A stretch of DNA of 48,245 nucleotides from Lingula anatina (taxonomy: Eukaryota; Brachiopoda; Lingulata; Lingulida; Lingulidae), in contig NW_019776107.1 of NCBI RefSeq assembly GCF_001039355.2, positions 64,001-112,245 of the forward strand, written 5' to 3'. A program made the position numbers and the translations under genes. The first letter of the stretch is position 1. Each line of letters starts with the position of its first letter. The notes below the pieces were generated by a model. It ran no database searches. It worked only from the letters and a program-made list of their open reading frames with translations, and had not been told where the DNA came from. This document shows, piece by piece, positions 36,159 to 47,310 of the stretch.

Positions 36159-38420
36159 ATAATTTTAAAATCACAGCGACATCTTCAATAATTTTGCTAA
36201 TATACTTTCAAGATTGACAATTTCGTTGTAACTCAAAACGAACCCACCTTAACTTTCAGAACTTACAAATCCTAACTTTTAGAAATCTCAAACAAACACG
36301 GCTTTCAATACAGGAAATATCAGTTTGGTTTGAAAAAGATGAATAATTACCAGTCACAGTTCTCCAAGTTTCACACCTGTGGCAAGCCAAATCATACCTA
36401 CACATGAAGCAAATCACTTTTTTGGCAAATTTGTGCATGGTTTATCAAAATTAACATGTAACCCAGAGTAATTTTATCTCACAAAGGTCGCATCTATCTG
36501 TTGTAACCATGGCAACGTGAGCATGACCTTCCTGCGGTAGTTAGGATCAGGTGATCTGGGGTCCTCAGCACTCCGCCACAGGGGGTTCCTCTCCAGATAA
36601 ACTGTCTGCAGGTTCTTCAGAGGGGTCAGCTGGTTCAAGTCTTCCCAGGATTCCAGGTGGTTGTCATTGAACTGGAATGATAAATAAGTAAATTAATTAA
36701 AATAAGTAAATTTATTAAAAATAAATGAAATAAACGAAATGAAAATTTATTAATGGCAAAATGATAGGCTTTCTACAGTAACACTACTGTAACAATACTC
36801 AATATACAAAATGAGTTAATTTACAAGTTAAATTTACAAAAATCCTATGCATATGTGGATTACAACATGACTGTGGTACAGGGCCTGCAAGAATATAATG
36901 CTTATATAACCAGAGGAGGCTGAGCGATAAAGCAGTCCGTATTTACATAAATTTAAATTGTTGCATTGGTCTAGTCTAGACTAGTCCTAAAAGCATCCTT
37001 TAAACAAAATCAAGTTTCATATAATATAAAAAGAATTGTGTATTATAAGATCATAATAATACAAAATACAATTTACACAATAATAACACCATCTCTTAAA
37101 ATATAAATAAAAAACAATCAATAATATACCCAAAACTCCTCAAGTTTTACAAGATGACTGATGTTCTGTAGCCTCTTAATCCTGTTCCCAGCCAGATCCA
37201 GCGTGGTCAGTTTGGTCTGGAATGAAATGTGGACATTATAAAATCTCAAGCTGGGGAAATGCTAGCAATTTTTTTTTTTNTACACGCTGGTGGTACTAAT
37301 AATTTTAAAATCACAGCGACATCTTCAATAATTTTGCTAATATACTTTCAAGATTGACAATTTCTTTGTAACTCAAAACGAACCCACCTTAACTTTCAGA
37401 ACTTACAAATCATAACTTTTAGAAATCTCAAACAAACACGGCTTTCAATACAGGAAATATCAGTTTGGTTTGAAAAAGATGAATAATTACCAGTCACAGT
37501 TCTCAAAGTTTCACACCTGTGGCAAGCCAAATCATACCTACACATGAAGCAAACCTTTTTTTTTCAAATTTGTGCATGGTTTATCAAAATTAACATGTAA
37601 CCCAGAGTAATTTTATCTCACAAAGGTCGCATCTATCTGTTGTAACCATGGCAACGTGAGCATGACCTTCCTGCGGTAGTTAGGATCAGGTGATCTGGGG
37701 TCCTCAGCACTCCGCCACAGGGGGTTCCTCTCCAGATAAACCGTCTGCAGGTTCTTCAGAGGGGTCAGCTGGTTCAAATCTTCCCAGGATTCCAGGTGGT
37801 TGTCATTGAACTGGAATGATAAATAAGTAAATTTATTAAAATAAGTAAATTTATTAAAAATAAATGAAATAAACGAAATGAAAATTTATTAATGGCAAAA
37901 TGATAGGTTTTCACATTTGCAGGCTTTCTACAGTAACACTACTGTAACAATACTCAATATACAAAATGAGTTAATTTACAAGTTAAATTTACAAAAATCC
38001 TATGCATATGTGGATTACAACATGACTGTGGTACAGGGCCTGCAAGAATATAATGCTTATATAAGCAGAGGAGGCTGAGAGATAAAGCAGTCCGTATTTA
38101 CATAAATTTAAATTGTTGCATTGGTCTAGTCTAGACTAGTCCTAAAAGCATCCTTTAAACAAAATCAGGCTTCATATAATATAAAAAGAATTGTGTATTA
38201 TAAGATCATAATAATACAAAATACAATTTACATAATAAGTACACCATCTCTTAAAGAAAAAAAAAAATCAATAATATACCCAAAACTCCTCAAGTTTTAC
38301 AAGATGACTGATGTTCTGTAGCCTCTTAATCCTGTTCCCAGCCAGATCCAGCGTGGTCAGTTTGGTCTGGAATGAAATGTGGACATTATAAAATCTCAAG
38401 CTGGGATACTGCTAGCAATT
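36159..38420. repeat. 1.1-kb direct duplication with one N between copies
   Basis: Copy A spans about 36159-37279 and copy B about 37299-38420, offset 1140 bp. They differ by scattered substitutions and small indels. A single N at 37280 inside a poly-T run marks the join. Each copy carries the last two coding exons of PPP1R7. Probably two haplotypes kept in tandem. Confidence 0.85.
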
Positions 38421-41400
38421 TTTTTTTTTTTTTTCGCTTAGCCAAATCATCACTGTTTTGTCAATTTGTTATCCAAATGGATTAAATTATACTAAAACCA
38501 GTCAAATCAAGCCCATTTTATTTAGCCAATTTAAGTCAGTTTTAGCATTTGGCTAAATTGGCAAGTGTTGTCGCTATCCCATTCAAGCAAAGATATGGCA
38601 GTAGTCCTATAATTGTAGATAACGATATTCAAGTGCATTGGTTTTATAGACATCTATGCTTGACAGAACAGAGGGGAAATGGTGGACATTACAAAATCTC
38701 AAGTACTGATATTACAAATACCAAACTTTGTAAGAAACATTGAAAGAACATGAGTACTTACATTTTTGTCTAAACCTTCTATATCTTCTATCCCATTGTG
38801 GCTGAGGTAAAGCTGATCTAGATTTACAAGTTTCTCCATTCCTTCCATTTTTACTATCCTGTTGCTCTGAAAAAAATATAATAAAAATTATTATTATTAT
38901 CAATGGTCCTGAAATCAAATATTCTTTACTCAAATAAAGTTCCTTATACTCCCTGTTTTCTGAATTAATTTCCATCAGAAGTACTGTCATCATTTCACAA
39001 GTCTTTCATCAACCATGACACTCTTGGGATATATATATATATATCAATAATAACACTAAGAACTTGAGCTGACAACAACATTAATACTATCCCTATGTCA
39101 AATGCCAGTAAATCAGCCAGTGAAAATTTGTGCATTTATTCAGACAGAGGCCATACTGTTTTAGCTTTGGGTCTGATTCTTAGACCCTGTCATCTTGAAT
39201 GGCCATCAGGGTACATTTTTTTTTTTAGCACAGACTGCTAAGAGTTCTCACACTCAAAGTTACTTATGTGGAAAAAAAATCATCTTTGGAGAATATTTCA
39301 CCTACCTGCATACTAAGGACTGTAAGGTTCTCTAAAGTGTCCAGTCCAGAGATTCTGGTCACTTTATTCTTGCCAATATACAAACTGTCTAATTTCACCA
39401 AGGACCCTATGTTTTCTATGACCTGCGGAGATTAAAAAAAGATATAAATAATCATGGACTTCGTTGTCAACAGTGATATCATAATTTCACGGACTGTCAT
39501 ATTTCAGAAAGCTAAGAAGTTTTTTTCACATACTGTAAGCTAAAGGAAAAGTTTTTCATTACAAAACAAGGCAATACATTTGATATTGCTTCAAGTTATT
39601 ATAATCAGGCTAGTCCAGTTCATAATGTTCTCTACTGTCTTGAGATTGTGAATGATATACAGGAATGCATAAATTGTCACAAAAATTAATTTAAAAAAAA
39701 TAATAGTATGCAAATTGTCATTTTTTTCAAAAACATATCTGTAATTCTAAAATGTCCAGATGAATTGTAAAACAGCATACCCTAATCTTATTTGCCCCAA
39801 GTTCTAACATTTCAAGGCTTGTTAGCTGAGATATGTTTTCAATTTTTCCTATCTTGTTCTGTACAAGGAAGAGTTTCTTCAGTTTTGTAAGGTTGTCTAA
39901 GTTTTCTATTTTCCGTATTCTGTTGAAGGACAGGTCAAGGACTCTGGAAATAACAGATAAAACTTTTTTTAATAACATAAAAGCAACATTAGCTCATTCA
40001 AATTGACATGTGCTTTGCTTGAAATTTTAATCTCTTTCTTTTCTATGCTGTCGTTTTTAGACCATGAGTAAAACCTAGACAATCTGTTTGATAGTCAGTT
40101 TAGCCAATCCATCCACAATGCCAATTTAAATAAAAAATAAATCTAATACAAGAAGAACACATAATTAATTAATTAGTTAATCTATTTTTTAAATAGGCAA
40201 GAGAGAGAGAGAGAGTAATAGAGACACAGAAAGAGTGAGTGAGACAAAAAAAATCATTATATTCTTTGTGAATCTTATTACAGATTTAAAATAACATTTG
40301 TTTGAAAAGAATATGCCTGGCCCAGTTTCTCCCACTTAAGCATAAAAATGTACACACTGGCTACTCACTCTAAGTTCACCAAAGCATCTAAATTTTCAAT
40401 TCTAGTAATCTGGTTGTCGTAGAGGTCCAGCTCTCTGAGCGTTTGTGCCACGCAAGCCACATTCTCAATGGCTTTGATTAAATTATTTCTGAAACATATG
40501 CTCTGAAATATGTAAAAAAGGGGGTTATTTAATTACCAAATTTATTTATCTTCTCTCAATACAACAGAACATTTCCTATGAACATACATATTTAGTTATT
40601 ATATGTGGAATTTTCCCACCAGACTGAATTTTTCTCCACAAAAAAAAAAAAAAAAAATCATTATCCCACATTTATAAACCATTGCAGGACCAATATCTGC
40701 ACTTGGTTTCAATATTTTTAAACAATTTCTTAAATAATTTAGTTCATGAGAGATAGTCACTTGCACTGCCAAATCTCTTGTGTATCAAAGAAAGAAATAT
40801 AGACATCAGTCATGGGTGTAGATAGCAAAAATTCCCTAGTGAAAACCAACACTTTATTCAACAAGACCAACTCACCTCTACACAAGTAAGCACTTCCAAG
40901 TTCTCTATTCTTCCTATTCTGCTGTGATTCAAGTCTATATCTACAGCTGTGGGATCTAACTGAACCATTTCTTGGACTTCTTCTTCAGGCTGTCTGTCAT
41001 CTTCTTCCTCATCTGTGGACATGCTGACAAAGTGGTCTAATTGGAAAACCAAGGAGAAATTTGCATCGTTATTACTCTATTTACTCAAAACGAATTCCAA
41101 TGTACAAAATTATTGGTACTCATGCAGATGAAGCAGCATCCCAAAACACACACACACATACACAAACGCGCAATTTTGATTTTCAATGTTTTCCTTGATT
41201 CAGTTATGTTGTGAATTTGATGTGTCTCTGCTACTGAAATAAAATTGCTTGGCAATTACATTGGTTTTTCTGCGTATTATAAGACACTTCTAGCGCATTA
41301 ACATTTAATTATCCAAAGCTGAAGTCACTGTAAGTACTCTACAAGTAGTCCAAAGACTAAAAATAGTGAATTAAATTTATGAGTCTTCCTCATACATTTG

Positions 41401-41577
41401 CGTTACAATATCACAATGAATCAGTTACGTCACCAGAAAAAAATTAATTAAAATTTTTGAATAACAACAGCAACTGAATTTATCAGTTTCATTTAACACA
41501 TTAAATACTGAAAAGAAACTGTCATTTCGAATAAAATAATAAAACATCTCACTACTCTCGCCCTCTCCGTCCGCCAT
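36474..41577 (-). CDS. PPP1R7: protein phosphatase 1 regulatory subunit 7 (SDS22), leucine-rich repeat
   Basis: Binds the PP1 catalytic subunit and controls its maturation and mitotic role. Minus-strand exons: 41553-41577, 40876-41036, 40369-40502, 39781-39943, 39306-39422, 38762-38866, then the last two exons as either 38280-38366 plus 37613-37810 (copy B) or 37130-37216 plus 36474-36671 (copy A). Either route gives 329 aa (human 360). After an acidic N-terminus (STDEEEDDRQPEEE) come SDS22-type 22-residue LRRs such as LRELDLYDNQITRIENLDAL and KLFLVQNKIGKIENI. The LRR cap ends NYRRKVMLTLPWLQQIDATF-VR. The cap carries a short insert (WRSAEDPRSPD) relative to human. Copies A and B differ only at synonymous sites where I compared coding sequence. 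Start ATGGCGGACGG fits a YY1-like initiator. Confidence 0.95.
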
Positions 41578-41754
41578 ATTTCCAAATTTGCCCTAGTTTT
41601 ACGGAGTTGACCTTTTGGTGAGCAATGATTGGCTATAAAATACATTATGTGCGATTCTTGTGTAGCCTCGCTTTCGCACAGGATAGCAACAGAGCGACAA
41701 CAATTCTATAAAATATCCTGCAATTTCGGGGTATCGATCCCCTTTTTATCAAGT
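41578..41754. promoter_or_regulatory. compact bidirectional promoter of PPP1R7 and ZMYND12
   Basis: Only 177 bp lie between the opposed start codons. Contains GATTGGCTATAAAAT at about 41627-41641, which combines an inverted CCAAT box and a TATA-like word facing ZMYND12. A CCGCCAT element at the PPP1R7 ATG matches a YY1-type motif. Confidence 0.6.
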
Positions 41755-42832
41755 ATGACTCTTAATCCTCTCGCCAACCCGAAAGGTGTAAAGCTCGTCT
41801 GTGAGCTGTGTCAGAAACCGGCTTTTATACAGTGTACAAAATGTAGAGTTACATATTATTGGTAAGTGAAAATGCCTCCCATTTTCAACTAAGCGTGTTC
41901 ATACTCTAATAGTTTGTCTGTTGTTTTTCTTTTAAGGTTACTTTAATTTGGGTGCCGATTTTGAGGGATTTCTGAAGTGTAGTAAAACAAGTGTGTTTAT
42001 CATGGGATTTAGTTTTATTCAAACAATAGTGCATAGAACAAAGGCCCCTATTGGTTTCATTTTCTGCAAATTTAAAGCAAACGTCTCTGCACTGCATCAT
42101 CTCATTATTATATACCCCCGTAAATTACTCCACCGTGAAAAGATGTTGTTATTAAGAGTACATGATAGTGGATTTTAGTGTATATCAGTTATGTAAATTT
42201 TAACATTATTAATAATAAGATGCATAGGTGATTTCCTTGTAGAGAAGATTGTTATGGCAGTGTGTACCCCATGATATTTCTATGTATGCTGTTAATTTTT
42301 CAGTGGTGTAGAGCATCAGAAAGCCGACTGGTTGGGGATCCATGAAAAGATTTGCCAGCTCTTGATTCCTTTGAGAACACCCATCCCCTTCCTAGCTTCA
42401 GACGAAGAAAGACAACATAGAAAGGACCAGTTATTACAGAGACAGGTACAATTCTAAAGAGATTTGCATTTGTCTGATTTAGGCTTCGTTCACATGCAAT
42501 GTCTATTTTCTAATTTCTATTTTCTATTCGCGCTATCTTATGATCACGGTCTGTGCCCTGAATACCCCGCCGCGTAATTACTGGCAGCGCGAGCCAGTTA
42601 CTTATAGTAACTTATAGTAACTGGCTCGCGCTGCCAGTAATTACGCCGCGGGATATTCAGGGCACAGACCGTGATCATAAGACATACCGCAAATAGAAAA
42701 TAGAATTTAGAAAATAGACATTGCATGTGAATGAAGCCTTAATCTAAAGGTTATTTGTCCAGAAGTCCATTTGGTTTGATGGTAAAAAAGAGAGTGTAAT
42801 TTTTTTTCAAAATAAATTGATTTGAAGCATAT

Positions 42833-42863
<31 letters not shown>

Positions 42864-45800
42864 TTTGTTCAATTTTTATTATTTGTATTTATTTACTTTA
42901 TTATTATCATTATCACCTACATCCATCTTGGCTTCTAAATACTCTGTACTGAGACTGCGGCAGAAATTATCAATGTTATTATATTGGAACTTTTTCAGTT
43001 AATTGAATTCATTCCAAAGTGTAATTTACTTTGCTTATTTAAGGAAGTACTTGTATCAGTTTTCTTTAATTACTAAGATGCTGGAATTAAAACACTAATA
43101 ATGGTGTGCTTCAAATAGATATTTTTAATATAAACATCTAACATAATCTAATGTAATCTAACATAAAAAATATGTTAATTTCAGAGACACATGATAGATC
43201 TGACCAGAACCACAGGGCAGAAGCTTTTGTTTGAGGGGAGACATGAGCAAGCCGTTCCAGCTGCAATGCAGTCACTGAGATTTGCTATAGAAGTCCATGG
43301 TTTAGCTAGCATAGAACTGGTGCCTTCATATTTAATACTGGGAGAAGCCAGCATAGGTGAGTGCTGTGATTTGCTATAGAACTTTATGGTTTAGCTGGCA
43401 TAGAACTGGATGACACTCTAGAACTCTAGTTCTCCTGGTCAACATTGTCTTCACAAGGAGAAGGACTTCTCTGTAGTGAATGTCTCTTGAATGACATTGT
43501 AAGTATTAATAGATATAATTTAAAAAAAAACATTTATTAGTATCACAATTGGACATCCAATTATCTTCATAAAACCTTCCCTCTCCCCAGGTTTAGGTAG
43601 ACTATCCCAGGCAGAGGAGTACCTAATGCAGGCACAGTGGACAGTGGTTAAGACCCCCGAGTGCTCAGATGCCATCAAGTCCAAACTGTACAGGAACCTG
43701 GGACTGCTCTATGCTGCCAAGGGGGAGTATGAGGAGTCACTGAGGCAGTTAGCTGATGATGTGAGTTTTTTCCCAATTGTGTTAGTTGAGATTTTCCAAT
43801 TGTGCTAGTTGTGCTTTCTCACTGAGCACATTCAGAACAGCAGACTAACAGATCCATGGATCAAATATGCCAACCCACTAAAAAGCTTGCCACTTAATTC
43901 CTGATTAGACACTGAATAGATTCCCTGCAGGGATTGCACAACAAGCATTCAAGTGGGTCGGCCATATTTGATCCACAGATCTGTAAGTCCACTGTTCTGA
44001 ATGCACTAATTATATTTGAGGATTTTTAAAAGATCTGAGTTGTGAGTGCAGGTTGTGTTAAATTTTGTGAGGATTATTTTAAAACGTGTTAAACATATCA
44101 GATATGCCGCTTACATGTACAGTTTCTGCAGCCATCAGCTATACACAACATTGCAATTTTATTGCAGTGTAAGTAGCAAACAAGATAATTGGACTGTTTT
44201 AGATCTTAATTTACACCTTTTTTTTCCCAGATTTTCCATGCCTCCATGGAGTTTTCCCCAGATGACATTAGGACAAGTGGGGGATATTTCCACATGGCAA
44301 ATGTTTTCTTTAGACAAAACAGAATGGAAGTAGCAGACTCTCTATATGCTAGGGTAAGTCTATAGATAGTTTTCTTTAAACAGAACAGTAGCACACTCTA
44401 TGTAGCACACTCTAAGTAGCACACTTTATGTATGCTAGATTAAGTCTTAAAATATAGTTTTTTTTTCATACAAACTGAAGTAGTAGACTCTCTGTGTATT
44501 ATCATTATTATTTTTTTAGTAGAAGTATTATTGTTAGTAGTAGTAGTAACAGCAACAGTAGTAGCTGTTACTGTGGTAATGTAGAAGTAGTAGCAATTAC
44601 TGTAGTTTGTAGTGATAATTGTGGTAGTTCTTAGTAGTGTTTTTTCCCTCAGTGCCAAAATTTTATTACATTCACACAATGGCTCTCATTACTTGTCAGC
44701 GAGATACAACAGTTACTACTTCAGTTGTCGTATTGTGCACATTCCAGGCCATAGCTAGGCAGGTGTGATCACTGAAAATTGCTTTAGTTGTGACATTGTG
44801 TATATTCCAGGTCACAGATAGCTGGTATGACTACTTACAATTGCTTTAGTTGTGATATTGTGTATATTCCAGGTCACAGATAGCTGGTATGACTACTTAC
44901 AATTGCTTTAGTTGTGATATTGTGTATATTCCAGGTCACAGATAGCTGGTATGACTACTTACAAAAGATAGTCAGTGTTCGAACGGCCACACCCATAGAT
45001 ACAACAGGGATAGGAGCCATTGCCATGGAGATAAACCAAGAGGAAGAGGAGGGCCTGGGTGAGTGGTCTATAACTGACTGGAAATTGGTGTCTGTGGTAT
45101 TTGATATTTGAATGAATGAATGAATTTTGCCATTGTCCATCAGCGGCCTGTTGGCCTCCTTTCATAAGCATGTCTGTGAGCTTGCTCTACACCATCCTGC
45201 GATTTTGATATTTATGTGCTGTAATATCTCAGAATTTTTATACACCCTATATTTTCCAATATTTCATTAAGTTTTTTTTTTTACATTATTTTATTTTATA
45301 TATATAATTTATTTGTTTATTTTTTAAGATCTGTTATTTTCAAATACTTACAAAGGGGCGGATCCAGAGACATTTTCTGAGTCTTCCAAATTATCTTTGT
45401 TGATTCGCCCTTTATTTTTGACCGTCTTCCGACAGAAAAAATTAGACACCCATCAATGTAAACTTGAAAATCTGACCGTCTTCCAGAAGACCCAGAAGAC
45501 AGCCTAAATCCGCCCCTGTTACAGCAGTGCACTTTGGGAAAGATTTTTTCCTGATTATCTTTCTCAAGGTATTTAAAGTACTGTAGGGGTATAATAGTAT
45601 ATAACTTAGTTATAGTTATCCTATCTGACTGGCAGTTGGAATGACACTGTCAACCACTTATCATGATATTTTCTAATTATTTTTAACATATAATTTAGAT
45701 GAGGCCCAGGAAGCAGAAGCCAAACAGGTCCTAAATGCCATATATGACATCAGAGATCAACAGTCAAATAAAAAACCTGAAATTGTTGCAAAGATTTGCC

Positions 45801-46359
45801 ATGCTTTGGCTATGCTGTATTTTATACTACATGAAGTGGAGAAGGTAAGTTTCAGTAGGTTGAAAAGTTTTTAAAAGGGGCAGAATGATTCTGTGATATG
45901 CTTTTTTTTTTTCATACTTGACATGCTTTAACAACATCAACTGATAAAATTTTACTAAGGCATTCCTAACCCTTTCTGTAAGAATTCTCTTCTTAGATTT
46001 AGAAAATGTTATCTGTAAAGAAATAATTGCAAAGAAAATTATGTATGTTTTCATTTTTTTACAAACATTTTTGGATTATTTTGATTTATATTTAAAGTAT
46101 ATATAATTATGAATAAAAAAAATGATCTGTTTCATAATAAAATATTTTGAATGACACAAATTATGTTGCATGTTGCATAATGGGGGAGAAAAAAGAAGAA
46201 AAAAAATGCAGTCTTTTATGTTGTCTTTTATTTTTTCAGGCCAAAGAGTATGGACGGAAAGCAGTGGTAACAAGTGAGGGTAATCCTGATGACGATCTGT
46301 CACGGTCCATTGTAGAGTTCATGAAGATTTGTGACACAGTCAATGAGGTCACCATGTGA
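41755..46359 (+). CDS. ZMYND12: zinc finger MYND domain-containing protein 12
   Basis: Axonemal protein linked in the literature to TTC29 and sperm flagellum function. Exons: 41755-41861, 42304-42445, 43185-43356, 43591-43760, 44231-44353, 44935-45058, 45699-45844, 46240-46359, giving 367 aa (human 365) with all phases matching. The N-terminal MYND zinc finger has ligands Cys16, Cys19, Cys27, Cys30, Cys36, His40, His49 and Cys53. The block HEKICQLLIPLRT follows. The rest is TPR-like helical repeats: AVPAAMQSLRFAIEVHGL, YRNLGLLYAAKGEYEESL, DIRTSGGYFHMANVFFRQ and DEAQEAEAKQVL. The start is the ATG giving MTLNPLANPKG; an in-frame ATG at 41629 adds residues unlike the family. Exon 6 is preceded by decoy copies of its own 5' end, and the stop codon lies in a 53-bp tandem repeat. 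Confidence 0.94.
42482..42738. mobile_element. foldback MITE with 3-bp TTA target duplication
   Basis: Near-perfect palindrome of 257 bp in a ZMYND12 intron, flanked by TTA at 42479-42481 and 42739-42741. Ends are GGCTTCGTTCACATGCAATG and its near reverse complement. Centre contains TTACTATAAG-type spacer between arms AACTGGCTCGCGCTGCCAGT. No ORF. The TTA duplication fits the PIF/Harbinger group. Confidence 0.85.
42829..42866. repeat. (TTTA)n microsatellite
   Basis: ATTT tetranucleotide repeat shortly after the foldback MITE in the same intron. Confidence 0.9.
43825..44007 (-). mobile_element. MITE family A, copy 4, inverted
   Basis: Best preserved copy. Left end AGCACATTCAGAACAGCAGAC, written here in the opposite orientation to copies 1-3, and right end CCACTGTTCTGAATGCACTA. 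Core words AAGCTTGCCACTTAATTCC, ACACTGAATAGATTCC and CAAGCATTCAAGTGGG are reverse complements of the other copies. Confidence 0.8.
44510..44640. repeat. degenerate AGT/AGC trinucleotide repeat
   Basis: Interrupted TAG-rich trinucleotide run in ZMYND12 intron 5, giving Thr-rich ORFs on the minus strand that are not genes. Confidence 0.7.
44749..44961 (+). repeat. 62-bp tandem repeat containing the ZMYND12 exon 6 acceptor
   Basis: Two exact upstream copies begin at 44811 and 44873, and the real exon begins at 44935. Each carries TATATTCCAG followed by GTCACAGATAGCTGGTATG. A more diverged unit precedes them. Splicing to an upstream copy would read through TTACAATTGCTTTAG and stop. Confidence 0.9.
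45354..45518. mobile_element. hAT-like MITE remnant
   Basis: Left end AGGGGCGGATCCAGAG and right end AAATCCGCCCCTG are inverted copies of the CAGGGGCGGAT terminus typical of hAT elements. Length about 165 bp, in a ZMYND12 intron. A target duplication is not clean: only TTACA is shared near both ends. Confidence 0.6.
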
Positions 46360-46513
46360 ACATTGTAGAGTTCATGAAGATTTGTGACTCAGTCAATGAG
46401 GTCACCATGTGAACATTGTAGAGTTCATGAAATTTTGTGACACAGTCAATGAGGTCACCATGTGAACATTGTAGAGTTCATGAAATTTTGTGACACAGTC
46501 AATAAGGACACCA
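46308..46513 (+). repeat. 53-bp tandem repeat spanning the ZMYND12 stop codon
   Basis: Four units of a sequence with GTAGAGTTCATGAA, TTTGTGACACAGTCAAT and GAGGTCACCATGTGA. The first unit encodes the last residues and the TGA stop; the other three form the start of the 3' UTR. The same array recurs in the duplicate block at about 46884-47089. Confidence 0.9.
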
Positions 46514-46815
46514 TGAGACCAGGAGAGGTCATGTCAAAGGTCACATTCAAGGTCATATTAGGTCAAGGAAAAAATCTATCCAGGGCATGAATATTAGATC
46601 AAGCATGTAGTTGTATGAATGTTCTTGGTTTTGCTGCCCTGTAAAAGCAGCACATGCATCCTTTAAAGAGAGTTATATATATANATGAATAAAAAAAATG
46701 ATCTGTTTCATAATAAAATATTTTGAATGACACAAATTATGTTGCATGTTGCATAATGGGGGAGAAAAAAGAAGAAAAAAAATGCAGTCTTTTATGTTGT
46801 CTTTTATTTTTTCAG

Positions 46816-46935
46816 GCCAAAGAGTATGGACGGAAAGCAGTGGTAACAAGTGAGGGTAATCCTGATGACGATCTGTCACGGTCCATTGTAGAGTTCATGA
46901 AGATTTGTGACACAGTCAATGAGGTCACCATGTGA
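46816..46935 (+). CDS. second copy of the last ZMYND12 exon
   Basis: Same 120 nt as 46240-46359 with the same acceptor and stop. It lies in the duplicated block after the N at 46684. It would be a terminal exon alternative only if the duplication is real. Confidence 0.5.
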   Translation, partial: AKEYGRKAVVTSEGNPDDDLSRSIVEFMKICDTVNEVTM

Positions 46936-47248
46936 ACATTGTAGAGTTCATGAAGATTTGTGACTCAGTCAATGAGGTCACCATGTGAACATTGTAGAGT
47001 TCATGAAATTTTGTGACACAGTCAATGAGGTCACCATGTGAACATTGTAGAGTTCATGAAATTTTGTGACACAGTCAATAAGGACACCATGAGACCAGGA
47101 GAGGTCATGTCAAAGGTCACATTCAAGGTCATATTAGGTCAAGGAAAAAATCTATCCAGGGCATGAATATTAGATCAAGCATGTAGTTGTATGAATGTTC
47201 TTGGTTTTGCTGCCCTGTAAAAGCAGCACATGCATCCTTTAAAGAGAG

Positions 47249-47307
<59 letters not shown>
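47249..47307. repeat. (AT)n microsatellite
   Basis: Long pure TA tract in the ZMYND12 3' region, collapsed to a few units at the end of duplicate copy 1. Confidence 0.95.

Positions 47308-47310
<3 letters not shown>

Larger units (their letters stand above)
46109..47250. repeat. 575-bp direct duplication with one N between copies
   Basis: Copy 1 is 46109-46683 and copy 2 begins at 46685 after a single N at 46684. Each contains the last ZMYND12 exon and its 3' UTR start. The join falls in an (AT)n tract that is much longer in copy 2. Most likely an assembly artefact. Confidence 0.88.

Noticed and set aside
41629-41754. N-terminal extension of ZMYND12 from the upstream ATG
   Set aside because: The extra 42 residues do not resemble the family and overlap the TATA-like promoter word; the ATG at 41755 matches the usual N-terminus.
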